From Rhodospirillales bacterium (GTDB taxonomy: Bacteria > Pseudomonadota > Alphaproteobacteria > Rhodospirillales > Casp-alpha2), in NCBI GenBank assembly GCA_021775095.1, contig JAJFII010000055.1, positions 1-64,000 on the forward strand: 64,000 bases of DNA, given 5' to 3'. Shown piece by piece: positions 46,811 through 55,891 of the stretch (positions are counted from its first letter, which is position 1; every line of letters begins with the position of its first letter). A program made the position numbers and the translations under genes. The notes under the pieces were generated by a model, which saw nothing but the letters and a program-made list of their open reading frames with translations, searched no databases and was not told the DNA's origin.

Positions 46811-48024
46811 ACTGGACCCGCTTAAACCTGGTTGACGGTTTTATGTGGAGTTTTATGGCCGGTATTGTTTCCTGCGGGACGGCAAATGCCGGCGACGTGT
46901 TGCCTTTCGACGACCAGGAACGGGCCCTGATCGAAAGTCATGGGCCCTGGCCGCCGGCCTTCGTAAAGGACCCCAGCAATCGCCTGTCGGGTAATCAATC
47001 GGCCATTGAACTGGGCCGCCTGTTGTTTTTTAATCGTCGATTGGCCGTCGACGGAACCCTGTCCTGCGCAACCTGCCACAGGCCTGCAACGGGCTTTACC
47101 GATGGTTTAAAAACAGCCGTAGGCCGTAGCAATCTGCCGAGGAACACACCGGGACTCGTCAATTTACGGTGGGCCCGATGGTACGGATGGGGCGGCGGTG
47201 CCGACAGCCTGTGGGCCCAATCCATTCGCCCGATTGTCGCGCCGCAGGAAATGGCATCAAGTGGCGGCCCCATCAAAAGGCTCCTGTCGGTCGACAAAAA
47301 TTTGGCCTGTTTGTACAATAAGACCTCGGCGGTGAATTTCGACGAGCAAACCGACGAACAGGTTCTCGTCGGTGCGGCAAAAGCTTTGGCGGCCTTTCAG
47401 GAAACCCTGGTCACCGGGGCCACGCCTTTTGATAAATTTCGCATCGCACTGCTCGCCGGCCCTAGCAACCCAACCACCAAGTATCCGCTAAATGCGCAAC
47501 GGGGGCTAAAACTCTTTATCGGTAAGGGCCAATGCAACCTGTGCCATTTTGGTCCGCTGTTCACAAATGGTGAATTCGGCGACATCGGCATTCCGTTTTT
47601 TATTGGTAATGGCAAGGTTGACAAGGGCCGCTACGGCGGTCTGCAAAACCTGAAAACGACCCGGTTTTCCCTTACCGGTATCCATTCCGACGATGCCACA
47701 AAACAGAGTGCCCTGAAGGTCCGCCACCTGGCCCTACAGGATCGAAACTGGGGTGAATTTAAGGTCCCCTCACTGCGCAACGTCGCCGAGACAGCGCCCT
47801 ACATGCACAATGGCTCGTTGGCGTCTCTTGCCGATGTGGTCCGTCATTATTCGGAAATAGACGAAGAACGCTTGCATGTGGATGGTGAGAAGATCCTCAA
47901 ACCGCTGAGGCTGACCGAGCGGGAGTCCAGCGATCTTGTGGCGTTTCTCAAAACCCTATCCGCCCCGCTGCTTCAAACCACCCATGTAACCCGGCGTTCG
48001 CCGGTTTGTTCGCCCGTCAATTAA
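46807..48024 (+). CDS. Di-heme cytochrome c peroxidase/MauG family protein
   Basis: 405 residues. Two heme-c motifs, CATCH at 87-91 and CNLCH at 243-247, mark the CcpA/MauG superfamily; the C-terminal half has the PSLRNVAETAPYMHNGSLASLADVVRHYSE segment. An N-terminal hydrophobic stretch (about 10-28) acts as signal peptide, so the protein is periplasmic. The middle has RWARWYGWGGGADSLWAQ, richer in Trp than usual CCPs. Possible roles are peroxide reduction or protein or substrate oxidation. Last gene of the amidohydrolase/YtkA operon. Confidence 0.85.
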   Translation: MNWTRLNLVDGFMWSFMAGIVSCGTANAGDVLPFDDQERALIESHGPWPPAFVKDPSNRLSGNQSAIELGRLLFFNRRLAVDGTLSCATCHRPATGFTDGLKTAVGRSNLPRNTPGLVNLRWARWYGWGGGADSLWAQSIRPIVAPQEMASSGGPIKRLLSVDKNLACLYNKTSAVNFDEQTDEQVLVGAAKALAAFQETLVTGATPFDKFRIALLAGPSNPTTKYPLNAQRGLKLFIGKGQCNLCHFGPLFTNGEFGDIGIPFFIGNGKVDKGRYGGLQNLKTTRFSLTGIHSDDATKQSALKVRHLALQDRNWGEFKVPSLRNVAETAPYMHNGSLASLADVVRHYSEIDEERLHVDGEKILKPLRLTERESSDLVAFLKTLSAPLLQTTHVTRRSPVCSPVN

Positions 48025-48794
48025 ACCCAGCCGCCGTCGGCGACAAAGTTTTGATTGGTACAGATACCGCTGTCATCGGCAGCAAAAAACAGAACAACCC
48101 GGGCAATTTCCACGGGTTCTAATTTTCGTTTCAAACATTGGCGTTCCATCAGTTGGGCTTCGCCTTCCGGGGTTAACCACTTGTCGACCTGACGCTCCGT
48201 CATAATCCATCCGGGAAGGATGGAATTGACGCGAATGTTTTTCGGGCCCAGGTCACGCGCCATCGAGCGTGTTAAGCCGGTAATCGCTGACTTACAGGAC
48301 AAATATATGGGCATGCCACCCTGGCCGATCATCCAACTGACCGATCCCATATTTATAATCGTCCCGCCACCGGCGTCTCCCATGGTCTTATGGACGGCCT
48401 GAATGGCAAAAAACTGGTGTTTCAGATTTACCGCCACACGCTCATCAAAATAAGCGCTGGTTACGTCATCGATGGAATGACGCTCATCGTGCGCCGCGTT
48501 ATTAACCAGTGTGCGGATCGGTCCGTCGGATTTAATGACCTGACCAATGGAGGCCTGCAATTGCTCGATATCCGTTAAGTCACATTCAATGAAGCGAGGT
48601 TTATGGTGCCCCCGATTGGCGATATCTTCGACTAATTTTTCACTCGCGGCAACGCTGATGTCGACAAAGGAAACCCGTGCACCTTGTTCACAAAAATTAC
48701 GAACAATGGAGGCCCCGATACCCGATCCCCCACCGGTCACAAAAACAACACGATCCTTTAAACTCGGGTATACGGCTGAAAAGGTGTTCGTCAC
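48021..48794 (-). CDS. SDR sugar dehydrogenase, D-xylose/L-arabinose 1-dehydrogenase-like
   Basis: 257 residues. Rossmann motif VTGGGSGIGASIV, NNAA, catalytic YLSCK (Tyr-x-x-x-Lys). The overall pattern (YPSLK start, DVTSAYFDERVAVNLKH, TPEGEAQLMERQCLK, CTNQNFVADGGW end) closely follows the Caulobacter D-xylose dehydrogenase XylB. It oxidises a pentose to the lactone with NAD+. It converges on the di-heme gene with a four-base overlap and follows aldose 1-epimerase on the same strand. Exact sugar unknown. Confidence 0.83.
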   Translation of the reverse strand: MTNTFSAVYPSLKDRVVFVTGGGSGIGASIVRNFCEQGARVSFVDISVAASEKLVEDIANRGHHKPRFIECDLTDIEQLQASIGQVIKSDGPIRTLVNNAAHDERHSIDDVTSAYFDERVAVNLKHQFFAIQAVHKTMGDAGGGTIINMGSVSWMIGQGGMPIYLSCKSAITGLTRSMARDLGPKNIRVNSILPGWIMTERQVDKWLTPEGEAQLMERQCLKRKLEPVEIARVVLFFAADDSGICTNQNFVADGGWV

Positions 48795-48871
48795 AGAAAG
48801 TCCTCCAGAGGAAATTGAGTGTATTTTTTATTTATTTCAAGGGTTGAACTTAATGTCAGAATTCGGCGAAG

Positions 48872-49738
48872 TCAAATGCCAGAACAGAGCAGTTTCATTT
48901 GCCCGGAAACCGACTGGCCGGGTTCAACAAGAAACCCCGGGTCATGTAAATCACCCGGTTTATGGCTTACCGGTTCAAGACAAAACCGATCGTTGTCGCC
49001 CATGACAAAGACATGTATACGGTCAAGTGCGCCGCCAGAGGTCATTGCCACGCGTAGTCGCTTGTCCTGCAGGTCGATATTTACCCGACCCAGCCATCCG
49101 TCGAAGGTCGAGTCGAGACCGTCGTAATCCGCCGGCACAAAAGTCTCCGGCAGTTCAGCCATGTCAGCCATGGGATATTTGCTCCAGGGCGATTCACGAT
49201 TTACGGCCAAGGCCTGGCCGAAGGAAACCGTTGCCTGGTGGATATGGGAGAACCATGGATGGAAACCAAGTCCCAGGGGCAGGGATTGGTCACTTAAATT
49301 TTGCAACGCCAGATCAAGGGTTATGGCCGCGTGATCGAGCGCGGCCCGCAATCGGGCGCGAAAATGGAAAGCGCCCCGGTCGCTCGCCCAGTCATGGACC
49401 AGGCTTAAAGATGTTGGTGTTTGTTCTCCAACGGCCCAGGGTTTATCCCATCCCGTGCCATGGATCGCCAGCTTCTCACCGGGCCATTGGATCGGGAACT
49501 CATAGCTGCCATTTGGTGCTTCGACAATTCCCCCGGCCATCCGGTTGGCAAAGGGAACCATCGTAAAACAACCGAAAAAAGGAATCCTGTCGGCGTCCCG
49601 AGGTTCCTGGTTTTCCGTCACAAAAGCGTCGACCCAACCGTCGACGGGGTGGTTAAATTTTAGGGCGCTGAAAAGCCCTCCCCACTGCGGTTGAAACTCA
49701 GCCCGCAACAGGGAATTTGAAATCTCAATTTTTTTCAT
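48872..49738 (-). CDS. Aldose 1-epimerase family protein
   Basis: 288 residues. Galactose mutarotase-like beta-sandwich: FGCFTMVPFANRMAGG, catalytic-type His in IHGTGWDKPW and HPWF, Glu near the C-terminus (FLVEPGQ). It interconverts anomers of an aldose. It lies 77 bases upstream of the SDR on the same strand, forming a pair likely to feed the dehydrogenase with the correct anomer. Confidence 0.85.
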   Translation of the reverse strand: MKKIEISNSLLRAEFQPQWGGLFSALKFNHPVDGWVDAFVTENQEPRDADRIPFFGCFTMVPFANRMAGGIVEAPNGSYEFPIQWPGEKLAIHGTGWDKPWAVGEQTPTSLSLVHDWASDRGAFHFRARLRAALDHAAITLDLALQNLSDQSLPLGLGFHPWFSHIHQATVSFGQALAVNRESPWSKYPMADMAELPETFVPADYDGLDSTFDGWLGRVNIDLQDKRLRVAMTSGGALDRIHVFVMGDNDRFCLEPVSHKPGDLHDPGFLVEPGQSVSGQMKLLCSGI

Positions 49739-49870
49739 AAGCCGACTTCCTTTGTTACAGTTTTCACGATTTCATAACCCTATATTTCAAAATATCAATT
49801 GCATTGCCATTGCCGTACTGCCATCAAAACGGTTAATCTGACATTCTCTTGCAAACAGCGGACGAATATT

Positions 49871-50893
49871 GTGGACCCTTTTGAAAAAAGAAATCTTGGA
49901 AATACCGGCGTGGAACTGACCCCATTGGGATATGGCTCGGCCGGAATTGGTGAATTAGCGACCCCTGTTACCGAGGAGGACGCACAAGCGGCAATTCAGG
50001 CCGCCTGGGATGCCGGTGTCCGGTTTTTTGACACGTCGCCTTGGTATGGCAGGACCCTCAGCGAACACCGCTTGGCGCACGCGCTGCGGCCAAAAAACCG
50101 GGATACCTTTATCCTGTCTACCAAGGTCGGCCGGATCTTCCGACCGGCCCCCAATCGCGATAAAATCGACAAGGATCAGTGGATTGGCGGTCTCGCCTTC
50201 GATCATTATTTTGATTATTCCTACGATGCCATCATGCGGTCGTTTGAGGACAGCCAACAGCGGATGGGTCTGACCAAAATCGATCTTTTGTTAATCCACG
50301 ACCTGGACCTTGGACATTTTAAGACCGAGGCCCGGGTTGAAGCGCACATGGAAACCCTGTTCACCTCGGGCATCCGGGCCCTCGAACAGCTTAAATCCGC
50401 CGGTCTGATTGGTGGAATTGGTGCGGGCATCAACCACAAAGGCACCATGAACCAGTTTATGGATATGGTGGATCTGGATTTTTTCCTGGTGGCGTCGCCG
50501 TACACGTTAATGGACCAGGATGTCTATCACGATGAAATGGCGCGGGCCAGTGAACGGGGCATGGGATTTATCATTGGCGCCGTCCTCAATTCAGGAATTC
50601 TCGGGACCGGAGCGGTGCAGGGGGCCTATTACAACTATGCACCGGCGACGGAAGACGCCATGAACCGGGTCCGCAAAATTGAAGCCGTATGCGAACGTCA
50701 TCGGGTCCCGTTGGTTGCCGCCGCCCTGCAATTTCCCTTTGGTCACCCGAACGTCGCGTCAATCATTCCCGGTGCCCTCAACGCCGAACAGCAACAGGCC
50801 AATGTCACCGCCATGAAAATAAATATACCCGGCGATTTTTGGGCCGACCTGAAAGCCGAAAAAATTCTCGCGCCGGACATTCCCACCCCTTAA
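49871..50893 (+). CDS. Aldo/keto reductase, D-threo-aldose 1-dehydrogenase-like
   Basis: 340 residues from a GTG at 49871; a longer in-frame extension to 49799 has no ribosome box. Barrel start LGNTGVELTPLGYGSAGIG, catalytic FFDTSPWYGRTLSE, Lys in LSTKVGR, and DLLLIHDLDL. Clear paralogue of the 17029-16001 enzyme (shared FDT.P.YG, LSE, LSTK.GR). NAD(P)+-linked aldose oxidation is expected. It is divergent from the epimerase/SDR pair, giving a small sugar-oxidising locus. Confidence 0.85.
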   Translation: MDPFEKRNLGNTGVELTPLGYGSAGIGELATPVTEEDAQAAIQAAWDAGVRFFDTSPWYGRTLSEHRLAHALRPKNRDTFILSTKVGRIFRPAPNRDKIDKDQWIGGLAFDHYFDYSYDAIMRSFEDSQQRMGLTKIDLLLIHDLDLGHFKTEARVEAHMETLFTSGIRALEQLKSAGLIGGIGAGINHKGTMNQFMDMVDLDFFLVASPYTLMDQDVYHDEMARASERGMGFIIGAVLNSGILGTGAVQGAYYNYAPATEDAMNRVRKIEAVCERHRVPLVAAALQFPFGHPNVASIIPGALNAEQQQANVTAMKINIPGDFWADLKAEKILAPDIPTP

Positions 50894-50938
50894 AACCATT
50901 ACCTGTCCGCTGCCGGTTGGCTATCGCCTGCCGCCGGT

Positions 50939-52138
50939 TTATTTCTCGTCCAGCGGCATGCCGGCCCGGATCCAGGCCCCCAACTGCTGACGTTCCTTAT
51001 CCGACATTTTGGATTTATTGCCGAGTGGCATGGCCTTGGATAATACCACCTGGTTGAGAATTCTGGCACCATTTTTACGTACCGCTTCCATGCTTTCGAA
51101 CTTGATGCCACCGGGAGCGTCTTCAAAATCCTTATCCGTCGGCCGGGCCGCATGGCAGGAGACACAATGGGTTTGAACAATTGCCAAGGCGTCCGTGGCG
51201 GAAATAAGTTCACTCTTTCGATCACCGCCCGGCTGATAACTGGCGACGACGATCAAAACCACCACCAACAACGACGCAAGCGGCCATTGCCACTGTACGG
51301 CCCGCCCGCTGCCGCCGGCATGGCTGGTATTAAAATAATGCCGGACAACACCGCCGATAAGTAATATTAAGGCAATGATGACCCACGAGTGGGCCTGGCC
51401 AAATAACACCGGGTAATGATTACTGATCATCATCAGCAGGACCGGCAGGGTGAGGTAGTTGTTATGGGTTGAGCGCTGTTTGGCTTGCATACCGAGCGCC
51501 GGGTCGGGTGTTTCGCCCGCCTTCAAAGCGGCAACCACCCGTTTCTGGTTTGGGATGATGACAAAAAACACGTTGCCGACCATCATCGATCCAACGATGG
51601 CACCGATATGCAAAAAAGCCGCACGGCCACTGAAAACCTCGAGCAATCCCCAGGACGCGCCAACAATCAGAATAAAGACACATACCGCCAAGGTGCTGGT
51701 TTTTTCGCCAAGCGGCGATTTACAGATCAGATCGTAAAAGACCCAACCAAAAACCAAAAACATCAGGCTTGCGGCAATTGCCTGCCACGGTTCGAAGGCA
51801 ACTTTATCGGCATCGATGAGAAAACTTTCCGCACCCCAATAATACATGATGCCCATGAGGCCAATTCCGGAAATCCAGGTAAAATAGGCTTCATATTTAA
51901 ACCAGTGCAGTTCTTCCGGCATATGTTCCGGCGCGACCATGTATTTTTGCGAATGATAAAAACCACCGCCATGGACCATCCAGGAATCTCCGGAAACGCC
52001 TTTTGCCAAACCCACAGGTTTGCGCAGGCTCAGGTCAAGAAACACAAAAAAGAAGGACGAGCCAATCCAGGCGATACCCGTCGTGATGTGCAACCAGCGA
52101 AATAGCATAGCCGCCCAATCCATTACAGCGATGTCCAT
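50939..52138 (-). CDS. puuD: Membrane-bound urate hydroxylase with cytochrome c domain
   Basis: 399 residues from the ATG at 52138; an upstream TTG is not supported. Eight or so hydrophobic helices fill residues about 10-300 (start AAMLFRWLHITTGIAWIGSSFFFVFLDL is typical of PuuD). The C-terminal heme-c domain has HCVSCH (Cys325, Cys328) and a Met ligand in MPLGN. It oxidises urate to 5-hydroxyisourate with electrons passed through the heme. Divergent from a LysR gene 116 bases away. The wider purine genes are at 55892-64000. Confidence 0.9.
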   Translation of the reverse strand: MDIAVMDWAAMLFRWLHITTGIAWIGSSFFFVFLDLSLRKPVGLAKGVSGDSWMVHGGGFYHSQKYMVAPEHMPEELHWFKYEAYFTWISGIGLMGIMYYWGAESFLIDADKVAFEPWQAIAASLMFLVFGWVFYDLICKSPLGEKTSTLAVCVFILIVGASWGLLEVFSGRAAFLHIGAIVGSMMVGNVFFVIIPNQKRVVAALKAGETPDPALGMQAKQRSTHNNYLTLPVLLMMISNHYPVLFGQAHSWVIIALILLIGGVVRHYFNTSHAGGSGRAVQWQWPLASLLVVVLIVVASYQPGGDRKSELISATDALAIVQTHCVSCHAARPTDKDFEDAPGGIKFESMEAVRKNGARILNQVVLSKAMPLGNKSKMSDKERQQLGAWIRAGMPLDEK

Positions 52139-52253
52139 AAAAGCTCCAGTTCTACGTGCCAACCTCAATGCAAAGAATTTATCGCGTCTTGCATTAACTA
52201 TATATAGCCAATAATCTTAGAGCACTATATAAATTAAATTGATAATAGAACCC

Positions 52254-53186
52254 ATGGACACAGACGATCTTATTTTGTTTGTACGCACCGTTGAACTCGG
52301 CAATCTGTCCGGAGCCGGGCGGGATATGCGCATGTCACCGGCCGTCGTCAGTTCACGCATTCAACGGCTCGAAAACCGATTGGGACTGCGTCTGCTCAAC
52401 CGGACGACCCGTCAGGTCAACCTGACTCCCGATGGCGAGGTCTTTTACGATCATTGTTTGAAGATCCTGGAAGAAATTGATGCCGCTGAAGAAGCCGTCT
52501 CCGCCCGCCGCGACAGGCCCGGCGGTTCCCTAAAAGTCTCCGCTTCCAACGCCTTCGCAAAACTTCACATCGCGCCCAACATAAACAAATTTCTGGATAA
52601 GCATCCGGACATCCAGTTTCAACTGGTGGCCAGTGATCGATTTGTAAATTTCACCGACGAAAAAATCGACGTTGCCATTCGGGTCGGCCAACTCAGAGAT
52701 TCGAGCCTCATCGTTCGCCGTTTGGCCCGTAACGTGCGCATGTTGTGTGCGACGCCCCAATATCTTAAATCCGCTGCGGCCTTAAAGGAACCGGCCGACC
52801 TGGCCAACCACAACTGCCTGCTCCTTCGGTTCCCCGGTTCGCAGCAATTCCAGTGGACTCTGCAAACCTCTGACGGCACACCGATTACGCCCCTAACCCC
52901 CGGCACTTTGGATTCCGATAGCGGCGAAATTTTAACAACCTGGTGCCTCAAACATCATGGGATCGCCTTGAAGTCCCTGTGGGAAGTTGGCCCCTACCTG
53001 GCCGATGGCCGTTTGCAGGTGGTCCTGCCCGAATTTCCACCCGAGGCGCACACCATCCATGCCCTGTATCCCCACGCCAGATTTTTACCGCCCCGGGTCC
53101 GGGCTTTTATAGACTTTATGGTCGAAACCATTGGCGATAATCCCTATTGGGAACAGGGCATGGAGGCCTTTTTGCCCAAGGCCTAA
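52254..53186 (+). CDS. LysR family transcriptional regulator
   Basis: 310 residues from the ATG at 52254; a TTG at 52239 is less likely. Winged helix MDTDDLILFVRTVELGNLSGAGRDMRMSPAVVSSRIQRLENRLG, effector domain after about residue 90. Divergent from puuD with a 115-bp shared gap, so likely its regulator. The effector may be urate or a related purine. Confidence 0.9.
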   Translation: MDTDDLILFVRTVELGNLSGAGRDMRMSPAVVSSRIQRLENRLGLRLLNRTTRQVNLTPDGEVFYDHCLKILEEIDAAEEAVSARRDRPGGSLKVSASNAFAKLHIAPNINKFLDKHPDIQFQLVASDRFVNFTDEKIDVAIRVGQLRDSSLIVRRLARNVRMLCATPQYLKSAAALKEPADLANHNCLLLRFPGSQQFQWTLQTSDGTPITPLTPGTLDSDSGEILTTWCLKHHGIALKSLWEVGPYLADGRLQVVLPEFPPEAHTIHALYPHARFLPPRVRAFIDFMVETIGDNPYWEQGMEAFLPKA

Positions 53187-53234
53187 CCGTCGCGCGGAAA
53201 AAACGACGCCGTTAACCGGTATTCGCACCGGCAC

Positions 53235-53699
53235 CTAAAAATCCAACGGCGCGCTATCAGTGACCTCTTTCATGACAAAAAACGTCCGCGTTTGGCGGAT
53301 ACCGGGAAGGGCAATCAGTTTTTCCCCATGCAGTTTGTTAAAGTCCGCCATATCGCGCACCCTGATTTTCAGGAAGTAGTCGAAGTCGCCGGCTACCAGA
53401 TGGCAGTCGAGAACGAACGATAATTTTTGAATAGCCATTTCAAATTCGGCAAAACTTTCCGGTGTCGACCGATCCAGAACAACCCCAACAATAACCAGAG
53501 CACCGCGCCCAACTTTGTCCGGCGACACCTGGGCCCGCACAGAACTGATAAATCCTTCGCCGAACAGTTTCTGGGTACGGCGGTGACAGGTAGCTGGACT
53601 GACATTGACCCGGTTCGCCAGTTCCGCATTGGTCAAACGACCGTCTGCCTGCAACAGTTTCAAAATACGACGGTCAATGGCGTCCAAGGCATCGACCAT
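53235..53699 (-). CDS. Lrp/AsnC family transcriptional regulator (AcdR-like)
   Basis: 154 residues. N-terminal HTH (AIDRRILKLLQADGRLTNAELANRVNVSPATCHRRTQKL) and C-terminal RAM domain (VIVGVVLDRSTPESFAEFE, FDYFLKIRV). It is divergent from the ACC deaminase gene across 158 bp, the classical acdR/acdS arrangement, in which the Lrp-type protein activates the deaminase when ACC is present. Confidence 0.9.
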   Translation of the reverse strand: MVDALDAIDRRILKLLQADGRLTNAELANRVNVSPATCHRRTQKLFGEGFISSVRAQVSPDKVGRGALVIVGVVLDRSTPESFAEFEMAIQKLSFVLDCHLVAGDFDYFLKIRVRDMADFNKLHGEKLIALPGIRQTRTFFVMKEVTDSAPLDF

Positions 53700-53857
53700 G
53701 CAGGTTCCTCTCGATTTTTATACTTTTATTTACATTTAACGACATTTTTTTAAACCTTTCTTGAAACATCAATAGAATTAATTGCATATTATGAGAACAC
53801 CTATCAACGCTTTTTTGCTAAGTTTGCCCCTCCTGACACCACCGCTAGGGCCGTACA
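53700..53857. promoter_or_regulatory. Divergent promoter region of the ACC deaminase gene
   Basis: 158 bp, AT-rich. A possible rightward promoter is TTGAAA (53761-53766) with CATATT (53785-53790), spacer 18. An Lrp-type binding site is expected but no clear repeat was found. The region also must hold the leftward promoter of the regulator. Confidence 0.35.
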
Positions 53858-54874
53858 ATGAACTTATCAAAATTTGAACGTTACCCCCTCACCTTCGGGC
53901 CAACCCCCATCGAATATCTGCCCCGAATGACCGAAGGCCTTGGCGGCAAGGTAAAGATTTTTGCCAAACGGGAAGACTGCAATTCCGGTTTGGCAATGGG
54001 CGGCAACAAACTGCGCAAACTTGAATATATTGTTCCAGATGCGATCGCGTCGGGCGCTGACACCCTGGTTTCCATCGGTGGAGTGCAGTCAAATCACACC
54101 CGCCTGGTCGCCGCAACCGCTGCAAAAATCGGTATGAAATGTCGATTGGTTCAGGAAAGCTGGGTACCCCATGATGACGCCGTATACGATCGGGTCGGCA
54201 ATATCCTGATGACCCGCTTAATGGGCGCCGACAGTCGCATCGTTGACGACGGTTTTGATATCGGCATTCGCTCAAGCTGGGAAGATGCCATTCAGTCGGT
54301 TCGCGACGAGGGCGGCAAACCCTATGGAATTCCGGCCGGCGCTTCGGTTCACAAATATGGCGGTCTTGGATATGTGGGGTTTGCCGACGAAGTCCGCGCG
54401 CAGGAAAAAGATCTTGGCATCACCTTCGATTTTATCATTGTTTGTGTTGTCACAGGTTCGACCCAGGGCGGTATGATCGTCGGTTTTGCCGACGACAATC
54501 GGGCCCGACGGGTTATTGGCATCGACGCATCGGGTACCCCTCGACAGACCCGCGACCAGGTCCGCCTGATCGTTGACCAAACCGCTAATCTTGTGGAACT
54601 GGGGCGCGACGTCTTGGACGATGAGATCCATATAAATCCGGATTATGCCTACCCGGCCTATGGCGTACCGAGCGCCGAAACCAATGAGGCCATCCGGTTT
54701 GCCGCAAAAACCGAAGCGATGATCACCGACCCCGTGTACGAAGGCAAGTCCATGCAGGGGATGGTCGACCTCGTCCACAAGGGGTTTTTCCCCGATGGAT
54801 CGAAACTGCTTTATGTCCATCTGGGTGGCGCGCCGGCTCTAAATGGATACAGTTACACCTATCGCAATGGCTGA
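53858..54874 (+). CDS. acdS: 1-aminocyclopropane-1-carboxylate deaminase
   Basis: 338 residues, exactly the usual length. PLP lysine region [10 protein letters not shown]; the residues that separate true ACC deaminase from D-cysteine desulfhydrase are present: Glu in DPVYEGKSM and Leu in [10 protein letters not shown]. It cleaves ACC to ammonia and 2-oxobutyrate in the cytoplasm. Divergent Lrp regulator as in plant-associated bacteria, though the rest of the window looks marine or soil-like. Substrate otherwise may be D-amino acids. Confidence 0.94.
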   Translation: MNLSKFERYPLTFGPTPIEYLPRMTEGLGGKVKIFAKREDCNSGLAMGGNKLRKLEYIVPDAIASGADTLVSIGGVQSNHTRLVAATAAKIGMKCRLVQESWVPHDDAVYDRVGNILMTRLMGADSRIVDDGFDIGIRSSWEDAIQSVRDEGGKPYGIPAGASVHKYGGLGYVGFADEVRAQEKDLGITFDFIIVCVVTGSTQGGMIVGFADDNRARRVIGIDASGTPRQTRDQVRLIVDQTANLVELGRDVLDDEIHINPDYAYPAYGVPSAETNEAIRFAAKTEAMITDPVYEGKSMQGMVDLVHKGFFPDGSKLLYVHLGGAPALNGYSYTYRNG

Positions 54875-55131
54875 CACCGAGCGCAGGCTTTCCATACCTT
54901 TCGATCCCATAGGCATCCGGATTGAACAAACGGCAAGGGGTAAACAACTGGCTCGTGCACGGACGAAAGATCAGATCTGACACGCCAGGGGGCGTCCGGT
55001 ATGGCTCAATCTGGAGGTGAATGGCCGCAAAACCACCATCGCACCACGTTTTTCATTGTATAGCATGTAATCTTACAACTATAATTATGTTTACAATCGA
55101 ATACGTTTCCCGCACAGGTGATTTGTCCGCG

Positions 55132-55668
55132 ATGATTGAATTCGAATATAGGGCCTTAAATAAACCACGTGAAGTTGCGCCAGAGCAGTGCACCAGTGAC
55201 GACACCCAATTTGTTTATTCCTGGTGGCGCGCCAAATGTGGATCGCGAATTGGCCCCAGCTGGCGTGAAATTAATCTGCTTGAACTGCCCGCGGCGGTGA
55301 TCCCCCGGGTGCTGGTGGTCGACGTCTCCTACCAACCGATGGATTTTACCTATCGGTTCTTTGGCACCTGGCACGTCACCTCGCACAATAAAGATATGTC
55401 CGGCCGCCGGGTTAACGACTTCGAATTTGCCGCCTACCGGCAGGAATTAACGAAAGGATACACCGCCGTCGTGCGACGGCGGAAACCAATCTTGCACCAT
55501 CTCCACATAAACCTCAATCGGCTCACCTACCGCAGTGAACGTCTGCGTTTGCCTTTGTCCGAGGATGGAAAACAGGTAGACGGGATTATATCCATCGAAT
55601 CCTTACGACCGCCAAGCATCGCTGAGCCGCCAATGGCGGCACCTGAAACGATCCGCCAGGTTCAATGA
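55132..55668 (+). CDS. PAS domain (PAS_5-like) protein
   Basis: 178 residues from the ATG at 55132. Body resembles PAS_5 (DUF1488-independent): FVYSWWRAKCGSRIGPSWREINLLELPAAVIPRVLVVDV and TYRFFGTWHVTSHNKDMSGRRV. These short PAS proteins occur in alphaproteobacteria with no kinase or output domain. A GGAGGT lies just before an earlier ATG (55021), but its spacing (about 2 bases) is short and the added residues are unlike the domain, so the later start is preferred. Role unknown; likely sensory. Confidence 0.7.
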   Translation: MIEFEYRALNKPREVAPEQCTSDDTQFVYSWWRAKCGSRIGPSWREINLLELPAAVIPRVLVVDVSYQPMDFTYRFFGTWHVTSHNKDMSGRRVNDFEFAAYRQELTKGYTAVVRRRKPILHHLHINLNRLTYRSERLRLPLSEDGKQVDGIISIESLRPPSIAEPPMAAPETIRQVQ

Positions 55669-55891
55669 ACCCGGCCGGGAACGATTGCCGGAAGGGTCCG
55701 TCGCCGGCCCCAAAAGGATGACCGTCAGAAAACCTGGACCGAGGCCCTGAAAAGCGCTGATAAAGTAAAATATCTTTCGCACTTTGAGTATTGACGGTTT
55801 CTTCAAAGAATTATTGACGGGCGAACAATCCCGAAGATGGCGGAGCACCAAGGTCAACAGACGCCGCCTGTCGAAAGCGCCCGGGCCCGCG

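Noticed and set aside
53858-54874. D-cysteine desulfhydrase
   Set aside because: The Glu and Leu residues that mark ACC deaminase are both present.
55603-55857. 84-codon leftward frame between the PAS gene and the deaminase gene
   Set aside because: Overlaps the PAS gene antisense, no ribosome site and no domain.
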